A DNA stretch of 64,000 nucleotides from JBCCOW01 sp038749105. Lineage in GTDB: Bacteria > Planctomycetota > Phycisphaerae > Phycisphaerales > Phycisphaeraceae. The stretch covers positions 1 to 64,000 of the forward strand of contig JBCDIM010000012.1 of NCBI GenBank assembly GCA_038749105.1, read 5' to 3'. This document shows, piece after piece, positions 27,353 to 36,958 of this stretch (the stretch's first letter is position 1; each line of letters opens with the position of its first letter). The notes below the pieces were generated by a model. It was given only the letters and a program-made list of their open reading frames with translations. It ran no database searches and was not told the origin of the DNA. A program made the position numbers and the translations under genes.

Positions 27353-28381
27353 ATGGCCACCCTCGAAGACATCGCGAACCGTGCTGGGGTCTCGCCCAAG
27401 ACCGTCTCGAACGTCTTGACCGGTCGGCTCCAGGCCACGCGCAAAGACGCCGTCGTCCGGGCCCGCAACATCCGCCGGATCGCCGTGGAGATGGGCTACC
27501 GGCCCAATACCGCGGCCCGCGCCATGTCGACCGGCCGGTTCAACGCCCTGGCCCTAATCCATGGCTCGAATGTCGGGCGTCGGTTCATGCCCGAACGCCT
27601 CTGGACCGGGCTCCACGAAGCGGCCCAGACCCACGCCCAGCACATCCTCACCGCGATGCTCCCCGATGCGCAGCTCAGCGACCCCGCGGAGATGCCCCAG
27701 CTACTTCAGGTCCTCGCGGCCGACGGCCTGCTGATCGACTACATCCACGAAGAGCCCCAGGCGATGAACCGCCTGATCGACCAGCACAACCTGCCGGCGA
27801 TGTGGCTGAACCATAAGCGGGCCTGCGACTGCGTCTACCCCGACGAGGTCTGGTCTGGGCGGGTCATGACCGAGCAGCTGGTGAAGCGTGGGCACAAGCG
27901 GATCGTGTATGTCACCCGCCGGGACGATTCGCACTACTGCGTAGCCGATCGCTGGGAGGGCTATTCCCAAACGATGCGGGAGGCGGGTCTTCAGCCGGAG
28001 CGTGTCCTGCTCCAGACCGAATTCGTGAGTGAGAACGGCCCGCCGGTGTGCGGCCAAGCCTGCTACGAACTGATCAGCCGGCCCGATCAACCCACCGCGT
28101 ATGTCACCCAGGAATCGTCGTCCGCTAAGTCGCTGATCCTGATGGCGGCCCGCCGCGGTCTGCGTGTCCCGCAGGACCTGTCGATCGTCACGATTTCCGA
28201 CAACCACGAGTTCGATCTCGGCTTCGAGATCAGCCTCGCCCGCCAGTTCTTCAGCCAGGTCGGGAGGGTCGCGATCGCGAAGCTGCTCGAGAAGATCGAC
28301 AACCCCTGCGTCTCGATCGAGCCGGTCGCCATTGAGGGCGTCTGGCGCGAGGGCTCGACGATCGGCCCACCCCGGAACTAA
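27353..28381 (+). CDS. LacI-family transcriptional regulator
   Basis: A 342-residue regulator. The helix-turn-helix lies at the extreme N-terminus (TLEDIANRAGVSPKTVSNVL), followed by the hinge region YRPNTAARAMSTGRFNALAL and the effector-binding domain (QLVKRGHKRIVYVT, LSIVTISDNHEFDLGF). It is a paralogue of the regulator at 18945: both share the ARAxxTGxFN hinge and the LSxVTISD motif, so they may bind related ligands. It starts an operon with the PEP-CTERM protein, beta-helix protein and propeller downstream (gaps of 33, 135 and 6 bases). The operators at 27234-27270 suggest autoregulation. Confidence 0.9.
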   Translation: MATLEDIANRAGVSPKTVSNVLTGRLQATRKDAVVRARNIRRIAVEMGYRPNTAARAMSTGRFNALALIHGSNVGRRFMPERLWTGLHEAAQTHAQHILTAMLPDAQLSDPAEMPQLLQVLAADGLLIDYIHEEPQAMNRLIDQHNLPAMWLNHKRACDCVYPDEVWSGRVMTEQLVKRGHKRIVYVTRRDDSHYCVADRWEGYSQTMREAGLQPERVLLQTEFVSENGPPVCGQACYELISRPDQPTAYVTQESSSAKSLILMAARRGLRVPQDLSIVTISDNHEFDLGFEISLARQFFSQVGRVAIAKLLEKIDNPCVSIEPVAIEGVWREGSTIGPPRN

Positions 28382-28414
28382 GTCTCACCCTTTTCATCAC
28401 CTCAGGAGGTTTCT

Positions 28415-29254
28415 ATGTATCGACGCTTGACCACACTCGCACTCTTTACGCCGCTGGCGGTGACCACCCACGCCACGGCCGAGCTCATTGTTTACGAGGG
28501 ATTTGACTATTCCTCGCCGGTTGTGGACGGCACCGACATCGCCGGACTCAGCGGCGGCACGCCTACAGGGTCGCCTGGGTTTAACGGCAGTGTCTGGCGC
28601 GACGGCAACAACGGCACCCGCGCCGAGTTCGTCTTTGAAGAGACCGGCCTGGCCTACACCGATGGGCTGGGCAACGAGCTCATCGTTGGCGGCGGCAGCA
28701 CCGTCGAGCCCGACACCGGGAACACCTCCGTGTACTTCCGTGAGTTCGATAAGGGTTCGGGCCTGCTCGACACGGGTAACGCGGTCTACTTCTCTTTCCT
28801 TACGGCGGTCGTGGGCGACGGCTCGCGGGTTTTCGGCCTGACCACCAGCGATACCAATTTTGGTTTCCGGCTGTTCCGCGACGCTGGGTTCTGGCGTGTC
28901 CAGATCGGTGGTGTTGGGGTGACCTCCACCGTGTCTACCGACAACTTCGACGGCCTGGTCGTTGGCCGGATCACCATGAAGGACGGGAACGACGACTTTG
29001 AGATCTGGTTCAACCCCGACGACATCAGCTCCGAGGCCGCCCTCGGTACGGCGGACATCCAGTTCTTGGACGGTGCCAATACGCCCAACTTCAACCGGTT
29101 CCGCCTCGAAGGCGGTAACTTCCCGACCGATCTTCAGTTTGACGAGATCCGCCTCGGCACGACTTTTGCCGATGTCGTCCCCATCCCCGAGCCCGGGAGC
29201 CTCGCGCTGATAGGCCTAGGTGGGCTGGTCATTGCCGCACGTCGCCGCAATTAA
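28415..29254 (+). CDS. PEP-CTERM sorting-domain protein
   Basis: A 279-residue exported protein with a strong ribosome-binding site (AGGAGG, 6 bases before ATG). It has an N-terminal signal peptide ending near ATA-ELIVYEGFDY, a beta-sandwich body with the LIVYEGFDY opening frequent in Planctomycete PEP-CTERM proteins, and the sorting signal PIPEPGSLALIGLGGLVIAA followed by RRRN. It sits between its likely regulator and the secreted beta-helix protein, so it probably belongs to the same substrate response. Confidence 0.87.
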   Translation: MYRRLTTLALFTPLAVTTHATAELIVYEGFDYSSPVVDGTDIAGLSGGTPTGSPGFNGSVWRDGNNGTRAEFVFEETGLAYTDGLGNELIVGGGSTVEPDTGNTSVYFREFDKGSGLLDTGNAVYFSFLTAVVGDGSRVFGLTTSDTNFGFRLFRDAGFWRVQIGGVGVTSTVSTDNFDGLVVGRITMKDGNDDFEIWFNPDDISSEAALGTADIQFLDGANTPNFNRFRLEGGNFPTDLQFDEIRLGTTFADVVPIPEPGSLALIGLGGLVIAARRRN

Positions 29255-29389
29255 ATCCCCGGGGCAGGTCTTCCCGTTGAGCCTCCTCCGCCTGGCCGGT
29301 TTAATCATCGGTTCAGGCCTTAGAGCCGGAGCACGCGCCCGGCTTCTGTGTCTCATCGTTTGGTGTTCACTGTTCCAGAGGTCCCCTCC

Positions 29390-32300
29390 ATGCGATCCTT
29401 CCGTCCCGTTGTCCTACCCCTTCTCGCCCTGAGCCTCTTGACGGCTGCGCCCTCACCCGCGACCGGCGAGGCGGTCAACCTCGTGACCAACGGCGGCTTC
29501 GAAGAACTCGCCGACGACGGCTCGCCCGTCGGCTGGGAGCGGTTCAAGCCGCACTTCGCTCAGATCGTGCCGGGCGAACAAGGCAACGTGCTGCGGATCA
29601 CCAGCACGAAGGCCAAGGGCCAGCCGATGAGCAGCCAACGGTTCGACCTGCCCGCCGGCATCGAGCGGGTGTGGGTGGTCACGCGCATGCGGGCGGTCAA
29701 CGTCGAGGTCGGCGACAAGCCTTACATGACGCCCCGCGTCCAGCTCGCGCATTTCGACAGCTCCGGCGAGGTGCTCGGCTACGGCCGGTCCCCGCTGCTG
29801 CGTGAGAGCGCCGACTGGACCGACTTCGGCTACTGGTACGACCTGAAGGAAGGGGCGACGCAGATGTCAGTTGGGGCGGGCTTCAACAGCTCGACGGGCA
29901 TGGCCGAGTTCGACAACATCTCGGTCTGGACCGAGATGCCCACGCAAGAACAGCTCGACGCGGTGTACCGGCCCGCCAAGGCGAGCGGGGCCGCCAGCGA
30001 CGACGCTTCCGGTAAGGAGGCCGACGGGTTTGATCCCCAGAAGAACATGGTGGTCAATGGCGACTTCGAGACACTGCTCGCCAACGGCCAGGTCGCCGGC
30101 TGGGAACGGGCGGATCGCCATTACGCTGAGGTCCTCGAGGAAGACGGCAATAAGTTCCTGCGGATCACGAACACCAAGGCGAAGAACCAGCCGTTCGTTA
30201 CGCAACGCTTCAAGATCCCCGACGCTTATTTGTCCGAGGGCAACTCCCGCGTATGGGTGTCGATCCGCATGCGAGGCAGCGACGTCAAGATCGGCGAGAT
30301 GGGGTACCAGAACCCGCGGCTGCAGATGTCGCACGCCGACAAGGACGGCAACCACCTGGGCAGTGGCTGGTCGCCCAAGCTGCTGGCGGATAGCGAAGAC
30401 TGGATGCTGATCGAGGGTTGGAACCAGATCCGACCTGGTGCCCGCACGATCACGGTCGCGGCCGGCTTCAACGGCTCGACCGGCGTGGTCGACTTCGATG
30501 ACATCAGCGTCAGCCTGAACAAGCCCGACGAAGCCGTCGCCCGCACCAACGTCATCCCGCCCGCTCCCGTTTGGGACAAGGGCATCCAACGCACGATCTA
30601 TCTCGACCCGAGCCACGCCGCTGCGAGTGATGAGGGCTCGGGCTCGGCAGACGCCCCGTTCAAGACGCTGACCGCAGCCCTCAAAGCGGCGGACCGCAGC
30701 AAGATGGACAATCAGGGCACGCGGCTAATCATTGCCCCCGGCGAATACCGTGAGCCACTACGACTGACCAACATGGCTAAGGGCTCCGACACCCAGGCCC
30801 CGCTCATCATTGAGGCGGCCGAGCCGGGCACGGTCTTCATCATGGGATCCGAACGCTGGGTGGATGGCTGGGAACCCGTACCCGGCAAGCCCGGCGTGTA
30901 CCAGCATCACTGGCCGCACGACTGGGGCTTCTCCGGCAACCCCTGGGCCAACTGGGGCAACGAGCGCGGGTCCTTCAACGTGCCGGTCCCGCTGATCGCG
31001 CAACGGCGTGAAGCGATCTTTGTCAATCACCAGCCCCTGCGTCAGTACCTCGATCCTGCCGAACTCGCCGACGCGAGCTTCTATGTCGATGAAGAAGGCG
31101 ATCGGCTCATCGCCGACTTCCCCGGGGACATGACCCCTGAGCAGGCGCAGCCCGATGTCGCGCTGCAGGACAAGATGCTCCGGATCAACGGCCGAACGAA
31201 CATCACACTCCGCGGCCTGACCCTCAAGCACTCGGCGACGGGCCTCAAGAACTACAACTCGATCATCAGCGAAGGCATCGGCATCACCGTCGAAGACTTC
31301 ACCTCCGTGCTCAACGGCGGCAGCGGCCTCAGCGCCAGCCGGATCGACCACATGGTCTACCGCAACGTCAAGCTCAACCACAACGGCATCGGTGGCGGCG
31401 GCTTCGGCACCTGCCGCAACGTGCTCATCGACGGCCTCGAGATCTCGTTCAACAACTGGCGCGGCCACTGGGGCAACTGGGCCACCTGGCACCCCTGCGG
31501 CATGAAGAACATGGCGAACGACGGCGTCCTGATGAAGAACGTCACCGCCCAGGGCAACAAGTCCCACGGCCTCTGGCTCGACTGGCAGAACGAGAACTTC
31601 GTTGTCGATGGCCTCGTGTCTTTCGATAACGTCGGCTACGGCTTCTACAACGAGGCCAACCCCGGACCGATCGTGCTCCGCAACGCCGTCCTCGTGAACA
31701 ACCGTGACGGCATCCACTACGCCAACACGATCGACTTCACGCTCGAAGACTCGATTGTCATGAACAACCGCAACGGCGCCATCAGCCTCCGCGAACGCAT
31801 CGGCCGTTACTCCACCAGCCGCTTCACCGACAAGAAGACCATCCTGACGATCGCCGACTGGAAGATGCGGAACAACGTGATCGTGCAGGAGAGCGGCGGG
31901 TTTCTCGTCTTGACGCCCGGCTACCCGAACCACATGGAAGCGCTCGATGCCGAGGGCAACCTCTGGTACACCTCGACGCCCGACCGCGCGTTCCAGGTCT
32001 CCGGGCTGGGCTACAGCTTCGACGATTGGCAGCTCCTGACCGGCTCGGCACTGGGTGACTACTTCGGCAAGCCGATGCTCGTCGGCTCGCCCGCCGAGGG
32101 TTATTCGCCTGCCGAGGACAGCCCGCTGCATGTCCGGGCGAGCTGGCCCCGCGTGCAGGTCGAGAACCCCGGGATGAGTGCGCTGGCGGGCCGGCTGCAG
32201 TCGCGGGTCCAGTCCACCTGGGCGGAGCGTTACGAACTGACGGCGAACGCCACCGAGGCCGACTTCCAGACCGTCGCCCTGGGTGATCAAGTCAACCGCC

Positions 32301-32911
32301 CGGTCCGTGATGAGGGGGGCTGGATCAACATGCCGATCACGCAGATCGACGCGGGCAGCGCCGCGTTCCACGGCATCCCGTTCATGCTGCCCAGCGAGTC
32401 CGAGCACGACGGCCACGCCGGCATCATGCTCCGCAGCCTGAAGTTCACCGACACCGCCGGCAAGCCGCTGCCCGATCGTGTGAGCCTGCCGGTCAACGCC
32501 AAGGCTCAAGCGGTCTACGTCCTGCATGTCGCCGGCTACGCCCCCGCCTTCGACCGGGCCGCGACCTACACGCTGGTCTACGACGACGGCACCGAACACA
32601 GCCTCGGGATCGACGTGCTCGGCGCAGATATCGACAACGTGGAAGAAGAGTCCGTCGCGCCGATCCTGGCCGAGGCCGAGCTGCAGGACTGGTGGCCCAC
32701 TAACCGTCAGTTCAGCCACGGCCACAGCAAGCGGGTGATGGTCACGCCGCAGGATGACCCGATGTCGGCCGCACGCTTCCTCTATACCACCGAGATCCGC
32801 AGCCCCCACCCCGACCGGCGTATCCGTGAGATCCGTCTCGAGTCGCCGGGCGACACGGATACCGTCGTCATGGTGCTCGGGGTCACGCTGCTGAAGCCGG
32901 GCACCGAGTAA
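29390..32911 (+). CDS. Large secreted right-handed beta-helix protein with two N-terminal binding-like domains
   Basis: A 1,173-residue protein. A signal peptide (RSFRPVVLPLLALSLLTAAP) precedes two tandem beta-sandwich modules related to each other: NLVTNGGFEEL...GWERFKPHFAQI and NMVVNGDFETL...GWERADRHYAEV, about 155 and 160 residues. Both resemble CBM/CenC-type modules. From about 410 comes a DUF1565-like start (IYLDPSHAAASDEGSGSADA), and then a parallel beta-helix to about 840 with HN/GG turns. A C-terminal domain of about 300 residues follows. Polysaccharide lyases and GH-type beta-helix enzymes share this plan; the reaction is unknown. ATG 29390 precedes the signal peptide; an in-frame GTG at 29348 is less likely. 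Confidence 0.72.
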   Translation: MRSFRPVVLPLLALSLLTAAPSPATGEAVNLVTNGGFEELADDGSPVGWERFKPHFAQIVPGEQGNVLRITSTKAKGQPMSSQRFDLPAGIERVWVVTRMRAVNVEVGDKPYMTPRVQLAHFDSSGEVLGYGRSPLLRESADWTDFGYWYDLKEGATQMSVGAGFNSSTGMAEFDNISVWTEMPTQEQLDAVYRPAKASGAASDDASGKEADGFDPQKNMVVNGDFETLLANGQVAGWERADRHYAEVLEEDGNKFLRITNTKAKNQPFVTQRFKIPDAYLSEGNSRVWVSIRMRGSDVKIGEMGYQNPRLQMSHADKDGNHLGSGWSPKLLADSEDWMLIEGWNQIRPGARTITVAAGFNGSTGVVDFDDISVSLNKPDEAVARTNVIPPAPVWDKGIQRTIYLDPSHAAASDEGSGSADAPFKTLTAALKAADRSKMDNQGTRLIIAPGEYREPLRLTNMAKGSDTQAPLIIEAAEPGTVFIMGSERWVDGWEPVPGKPGVYQHHWPHDWGFSGNPWANWGNERGSFNVPVPLIAQRREAIFVNHQPLRQYLDPAELADASFYVDEEGDRLIADFPGDMTPEQAQPDVALQDKMLRINGRTNITLRGLTLKHSATGLKNYNSIISEGIGITVEDFTSVLNGGSGLSASRIDHMVYRNVKLNHNGIGGGGFGTCRNVLIDGLEISFNNWRGHWGNWATWHPCGMKNMANDGVLMKNVTAQGNKSHGLWLDWQNENFVVDGLVSFDNVGYGFYNEANPGPIVLRNAVLVNNRDGIHYANTIDFTLEDSIVMNNRNGAISLRERIGRYSTSRFTDKKTILTIADWKMRNNVIVQESGGFLVLTPGYPNHMEALDAEGNLWYTSTPDRAFQVSGLGYSFDDWQLLTGSALGDYFGKPMLVGSPAEGYSPAEDSPLHVRASWPRVQVENPGMSALAGRLQSRVQSTWAERYELTANATEADFQTVALGDQVNRPVRDEGGWINMPITQIDAGSAAFHGIPFMLPSESEHDGHAGIMLRSLKFTDTAGKPLPDRVSLPVNAKAQAVYVLHVAGYAPAFDRAATYTLVYDDGTEHSLGIDVLGADIDNVEEESVAPILAEAELQDWWPTNRQFSHGHSKRVMVTPQDDPMSAARFLYTTEIRSPHPDRRIREIRLESPGDTDTVVMVLGVTLLKPGTE

Positions 32912-32917
32912 GCCAAC

Positions 32918-34186
32918 GTGCTGGACCTGCAACATAGCCCGATCGCGAACCCCGAGCGGCTGGACGCCATTTTCCCTCGGCTGCCAGGACGTGAAGACGA
33001 CGCGCCGGCATGGTGTCTCACCGCCGACGCCCCGCGGTGCACGCAGCGGTTCTTCGACACCACGCCGATCAGCCCGTCGGGCCGGTACCTCGCGGTCACG
33101 CAGCTGCCCACCGAGCAGCGCCCCCCTGAGTCGGGCGACACCGCGTCGGTGCTGCTGTTCGACCTGATGACCGGGCAGCACGAACGCGTCGCCGAGACCC
33201 GCGGCTGGGACGCGCAGCTCGGCGCCCAGGTGCAGTGGGGCGCGACCGACCACGACCTGCTGTTCAACGAAGTAGACCTCGAGCGTGACGGCCCGGTCGT
33301 ATTCGGCGTCCGTCTTGACCCGTTCACGGGCGATCGCCTGGAACTCGATCAGACCATCTACATGGCCGAGCCCAGCGGCCGGCGGTCGGCGACCGTCTGC
33401 CTCAAGCGCATCGGCCGGACGCAGCGTGGCTACGGCGTGCTGCTGCCCGAAGACCGTGTCCCGCAGAACCCCACCCCGCCGGAAGACGACGGCGTCTGGG
33501 TCACCGACCTGACCACCGGCCGATCCGAGAGGGTCGTCTCCTTGGCCGAGATCGCCCGACAGCTGGAGCTCGAGCCGGTACCGACATACAGCTTCCATGT
33601 GAAGTGGAACCCGCAGGGCGACCGCCTCATGCTCGTGGTCCGCCAGTGGCTAGAAGGTCGGCCACGCCCGATGCTGGTCACGCTCCGCCCGGACGGCTCT
33701 GAGCTCAAGCTCGCGGTGCCTGCCGAGGTCTGGGCCCGCGGCGGGCATCACCCGCAGTGGGCTCCTGATGGTGAACACGTCCTTATGAACTTGAGGCTCG
33801 GCGACGCCCCGCTCGACTTCGCCTCCGTCCTGTACGACGGCAGCGACCTCCGCCAGGTCGCCGCCCCCGCGCTCGGCTCGGGCCACCCGTCGTTCAACCC
33901 GGCCATGGACCACATCCTGAGTGATGCGTACCTGCGTGAACCGATGGCCGGCCCCGAGGACAGCCCACTGCGTTGGGTCCGCGTCGCCGACGGCGTCGAG
34001 CGCGAGCTGCTGCGGGTCCCGACCCGCCCCGCGTGTGCCGACCTCGACCACCCGCTGATCCGATCTCAGGACGGCGGGCTGATGCGCATCGACCCGCACC
34101 CCGTCTTCGACCGGACCGGCCAACTGATCACCTTCAACGGCCGATGGAACGGCGAGCGTGCCGTCTTCCTGACCGCCACCCCCTGA
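32918..34186 (+). CDS. Beta-propeller protein similar to oligogalacturonate lyases (PL22-like)
   Basis: A 422-residue protein starting with GTG six bases after the beta-helix gene, so translation is probably coupled. The repeated blades (SVLLFDLMTGQHERVAET, GVWVTDLTTGRSERVVSL) and the conserved HHPQWAPDGEHVLMNL and DPHPVFDRTGQLITFNG segments resemble the seven-bladed PL22 oligogalacturonate lyases, which use His ligands for a metal. A lyase acting in the cytoplasm on unsaturated or uronic-acid oligosaccharides is therefore plausible. No signal peptide. A TolB-like non-enzymatic propeller is the alternative. Confidence 0.65.
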   Translation: MLDLQHSPIANPERLDAIFPRLPGREDDAPAWCLTADAPRCTQRFFDTTPISPSGRYLAVTQLPTEQRPPESGDTASVLLFDLMTGQHERVAETRGWDAQLGAQVQWGATDHDLLFNEVDLERDGPVVFGVRLDPFTGDRLELDQTIYMAEPSGRRSATVCLKRIGRTQRGYGVLLPEDRVPQNPTPPEDDGVWVTDLTTGRSERVVSLAEIARQLELEPVPTYSFHVKWNPQGDRLMLVVRQWLEGRPRPMLVTLRPDGSELKLAVPAEVWARGGHHPQWAPDGEHVLMNLRLGDAPLDFASVLYDGSDLRQVAAPALGSGHPSFNPAMDHILSDAYLREPMAGPEDSPLRWVRVADGVERELLRVPTRPACADLDHPLIRSQDGGLMRIDPHPVFDRTGQLITFNGRWNGERAVFLTATP

Positions 34187-34262
34187 TCCCGCCGCGGAGC
34201 GACCATGAGTCCCGCCACGCCGCGGGTCTGTGAGTGCGATGAGTCGTCGGGCGGGTTGGCGT

Positions 34263-35093
34263 TTAGGCGGGTGGGGCTGGTGGGGCGTCGGGCGTCGTCG
34301 GCCCCTGGCGGGTCTCTCGGAACCGGGCGGGCGTGAAACCGGTGAGTTGTTTGAACTGGCGGGTGAAGTAGTGGACGTCGGTGTAGCCGAGCTCGTAGGC
34401 GATCGTCTTGATGCTCTGGTCGGTTTCGCCAAGCCGTCGGCGGGCCTCGGCGGCCCGGGCTTGGAGGCGGTAGTGGTGCGGGGTCATGCCGGTCTGTTCG
34501 AGGAATCGGCGACGCAGAGTCGACCGGGACATCGCGTGTTCTGCGGCAAGTGCGGGGTAATCCACCTCCTCATCGAAGCACTCGAGCTGGGCGAGCACCA
34601 ACGCCAGCCACTGCGCGCCCGCGCCCTCGACCCGCACCCGACGCTTCAGGTCGTGGACCTCGAGCAGGATGCGCTCGAGCAGGTTAACGGACCGACGCTG
34701 GGCGAGCGGCTCGATGCTCCGGACGGCTCGGAACAGCCGATCGAACAGACCACTGAGCATCTGTAGCGCGGTGACATCGGGCACCGGAACTGGGCCGGCC
34801 AGCAGCAGGCCCTCGGCGTCCCACGCCTCGACGAGCGGGCCCTGAAAGGCGATGTAGCGGTGGTCCCACGGCGTCTGCCGCGGCCACTCGTGGAACCGGA
34901 TCACCGGCCCAGGAAACGCCGGCCAGACCCACGCCCCCTCCAGATCCCGCACCTCCCCGTCATACGCCAGCCGCACCGACCCGGCAGCCATGAGCTGCAG
35001 CGTGTGATAGGTGAACCGCTTATCGACCTCTGAGATGCAATAGGGCCGGTGGCTGCCGTGGAGGAACTGGAGGCGGGGTATGCGCATGACCAT
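34263..35093 (-). CDS. AraC-family transcriptional regulator
   Basis: A 276-residue activator-type protein. The N-terminal part is a cupin-like sensing domain (HTLQLMAAGSVRLAYDGE, then WVWPAFPGPVIRFHEWP). The C-terminal 100 residues hold two helix-turn-helix motifs: YPALAAEHAMSRSTLRRRFL and IKTIAYELGYTDVHYFTRQF, ending with the family signature TGFTPARFR. The start is either ATG 35093 or ATG 35087; neither has a clear ribosome-binding site. It is divergent from the dioxygenase gene at 35178, which is its most likely target. Confidence 0.9.
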   Translation of the reverse strand: MVMRIPRLQFLHGSHRPYCISEVDKRFTYHTLQLMAAGSVRLAYDGEVRDLEGAWVWPAFPGPVIRFHEWPRQTPWDHRYIAFQGPLVEAWDAEGLLLAGPVPVPDVTALQMLSGLFDRLFRAVRSIEPLAQRRSVNLLERILLEVHDLKRRVRVEGAGAQWLALVLAQLECFDEEVDYPALAAEHAMSRSTLRRRFLEQTGMTPHHYRLQARAAEARRRLGETDQSIKTIAYELGYTDVHYFTRQFKQLTGFTPARFRETRQGPTTPDAPPAPPA

Positions 35094-35109
35094 ATTATGC
35101 AAAACAATG

Positions 35110-35163
35110 ACGATCGAATCCAAAGACAATCGAGCGTGTCCAGGGCAATATTCTCGCTTGCCC
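35110..35163. promoter_or_regulatory. Candidate AraC half-sites and leader inverted repeat
   Basis: The 84-base gap between the AraC gene and the dioxygenase gene contains a direct repeat, ACGATCGA (35110-35117) and ACAATCGA (35126-35133), 16 bases apart, as expected for tandem AraC half-sites. A perfect 6-bp inverted repeat, GGGCAA (35143-35148) and TTGCCC (35158-35163), ends just before the AGGAG of the dioxygenase gene and may be a leader hairpin. Confidence 0.35.
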
Positions 35164-35177
35164 ATAGGAGACAACAC

Positions 35178-35972
35178 ATGCCCGCCACCGCCCACCAGCC
35201 CACCGGACTCGTCAACGCCCTAGACCTCACCGATTCGGAGGTCAAATTTTACCAAGATGAGGGTTACCTCTACCTGGGTGGCCTGATCCCGGCCGAGGCG
35301 GTCGAGGCCCTACGCAACGAAGTTTTGGAGATCATGGACAAGCAACTCGGGCTCACCGCCCACGACCTGGGGCACGCCAGCAGCGCCGCGGACAAGCTCC
35401 GCCAGTCGTCGCAATACCTCGAAGGGTCGGCGTTGGATGAGCTGATCAACGGCGAAGCAATCAAGAAGGTCGCCGGCCAATTGATCCAGGGCGACGCCCA
35501 CCGCTACCTGCCGTTCTCGGCCGTGAAGTCCGGCGGCGGCGGCGGGCAGTTCCACTTCCACCAGGACAACAACTACACCCAGCACGAGCCGGCGATGGGC
35601 TCTATCAACATCTGGGTTGCGCTGGTGGATATGTCCCCCGAGAACGGGTGTCTGCAGATCGTGCCCCGGAGCCACGTCGACGGGCAGCTGACCTCGAAGT
35701 CCAGCGATGACGGCGACCAGCACCAGCAGCTCGAGGTCGACCCGATGACCTGCCTGCCGATCCGGATGCGGGCCGGCGACGCGGTCGCGTTCACCCGCTG
35801 GACCGTGCACGGCTCGGGCCCGAACACCACGGATCAGCCGCGGGTTGCCTACGCCCTGCAGTTCCACCGCAGCGATGTCCGCTACCTCGATGTCGAGAGC
35901 GGCGAGCAGAAGCTGCTGGTCGAGAGCCCCCGCTTCTCCGTGGGCCCGCGCACCGCAATCGAGCCTGACTAA
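35178..35972 (+). CDS. Phytanoyl-CoA dioxygenase-family Fe(II)/2-oxoglutarate oxygenase
   Basis: A 264-residue cytoplasmic enzyme. The metal triad is visible: FHFHQD gives His128 and Asp130, and WTVHGSG gives His211. Arg222 in QPRVAYAL would bind 2-oxoglutarate. The DEGYLYLGGLIPAEAVEALR start is typical of PhyH family members. ATG 35178 has AGGAG 7 bases upstream. The family hydroxylates or demethylates diverse small molecules; the neighbours (propeller, Gfo/Idh, isomerases) suggest a modified sugar, such as an O-methyl sugar, but that is inference. Confidence 0.85.
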   Translation: MPATAHQPTGLVNALDLTDSEVKFYQDEGYLYLGGLIPAEAVEALRNEVLEIMDKQLGLTAHDLGHASSAADKLRQSSQYLEGSALDELINGEAIKKVAGQLIQGDAHRYLPFSAVKSGGGGGQFHFHQDNNYTQHEPAMGSINIWVALVDMSPENGCLQIVPRSHVDGQLTSKSSDDGDQHQQLEVDPMTCLPIRMRAGDAVAFTRWTVHGSGPNTTDQPRVAYALQFHRSDVRYLDVESGEQKLLVESPRFSVGPRTAIEPD

Positions 35973-35977
35973 CCCCG

Positions 35978-36928
35978 ATGGAAGGCAGCCCACACCATGA
36001 TCAGCTCACCCGACTCTTCGAGCCCGACGCCCAGCCCCGCTGGCGCACCGACTGGCTCGACGTGCCCCCGCATATCCGGCTCGGCATCACCCACGGGATC
36101 GAGGTCGACCCACAAGGCAAGGTGTATGTCCTGCACACGGTGCATGAGACGAGCCCGTGCCGCGATGCGGTCTGCGTCTTCGACGCCGACGGACGCTTCC
36201 TCCGCTCCTGGGGCGACGCCTTCGCCGGTTCGGGTCACGGCATCCGCCTGTTCCCGGAGCAGAACCCCGACTGTGTCTACATCACCGACCTGAAACGCGG
36301 GCTGTTCAAGACCACCCTCGACGGCCAGCTCATCTGGCACGTCGAGCGGCCGGCCTTCTACAACGATCGGCCGCACCTGCCCTACGAGCCGACCAACGTC
36401 GCGGTCACCCCCGAGGGTGAAGTCTTCCTCAGCGACGGCTACGGGTCCTATCTGATCCACCGCTTCACCGCCGACGGGCAGTGGCTCGACGCGTTCGGCG
36501 GGCCGGGCACGGGCAACGCACACTTCGCCCACCCGCACGGCATCCACTACACCGAGCGTCGGGGCGAGCCCGAGCTGCTCGTGGCCGAGAACATCGCCAC
36601 GCGCATGAACTACGTCTCGCTCACCGGCGAGCACCGCGGCTTCCTCGAGGTCGAGACGCGTCGGCCGCGCACGTTCGTCGAGCTGGACGGGCTCCTCGTC
36701 GTGCCAGACTTCTACGGCCGAGTCACCCTGATCGACGCGGACGACCGGCTGATCGGCCACCTCGGCGATACGTGGCAGGGCAAAGAACACGCGGAGGCGC
36801 TGGAGGCCCAGCCGCCGCCCGAGGGGTTCATCCGGCCCCACGACGCGGCGATCGCCGCCGATGGTGCGCTGCTCGTCTCAGAGTACGTCAACGCTGGCCG
36901 GGTCGTGCGGATCACACCCGACAGCTAG
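35978..36928 (+). CDS. NHL-repeat-type six-bladed beta-propeller protein
   Basis: A 316-residue protein starting five bases after the dioxygenase gene, so the two form an operon. Repeats follow the NHL pattern: GITHGIEVDPQGKVYVLH, PTNVAVTPEGEVFLSDGY, FAHPHGIHYTERR and IRPHDAAIAADGALLVSE. Each blade has the His-Gly or Pro-Asn start and a hydrophobic-Asp end. No signal peptide is seen. Relatives include peptidyl-alpha-hydroxyglycine lyase and sugar lactonases, so a lactonase or binding role is possible. It converges with the Gfo/Idh gene at 36959. Confidence 0.7.
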   Translation: MEGSPHHDQLTRLFEPDAQPRWRTDWLDVPPHIRLGITHGIEVDPQGKVYVLHTVHETSPCRDAVCVFDADGRFLRSWGDAFAGSGHGIRLFPEQNPDCVYITDLKRGLFKTTLDGQLIWHVERPAFYNDRPHLPYEPTNVAVTPEGEVFLSDGYGSYLIHRFTADGQWLDAFGGPGTGNAHFAHPHGIHYTERRGEPELLVAENIATRMNYVSLTGEHRGFLEVETRRPRTFVELDGLLVVPDFYGRVTLIDADDRLIGHLGDTWQGKEHAEALEAQPPPEGFIRPHDAAIAADGALLVSEYVNAGRVVRITPDS

Positions 36929-36958
36929 CGCCCGCCCCGATGAGGTGCGCCGCAAGCA

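Noticed and set aside
30758..33598. Minus-strand open frame of 946 codons across the beta-helix and propeller genes
   Set aside because: It spans two unrelated plus-strand genes with real motifs; the translation is low-complexity Val/Gly/Asp sequence typical of antisense GC-rich frames.
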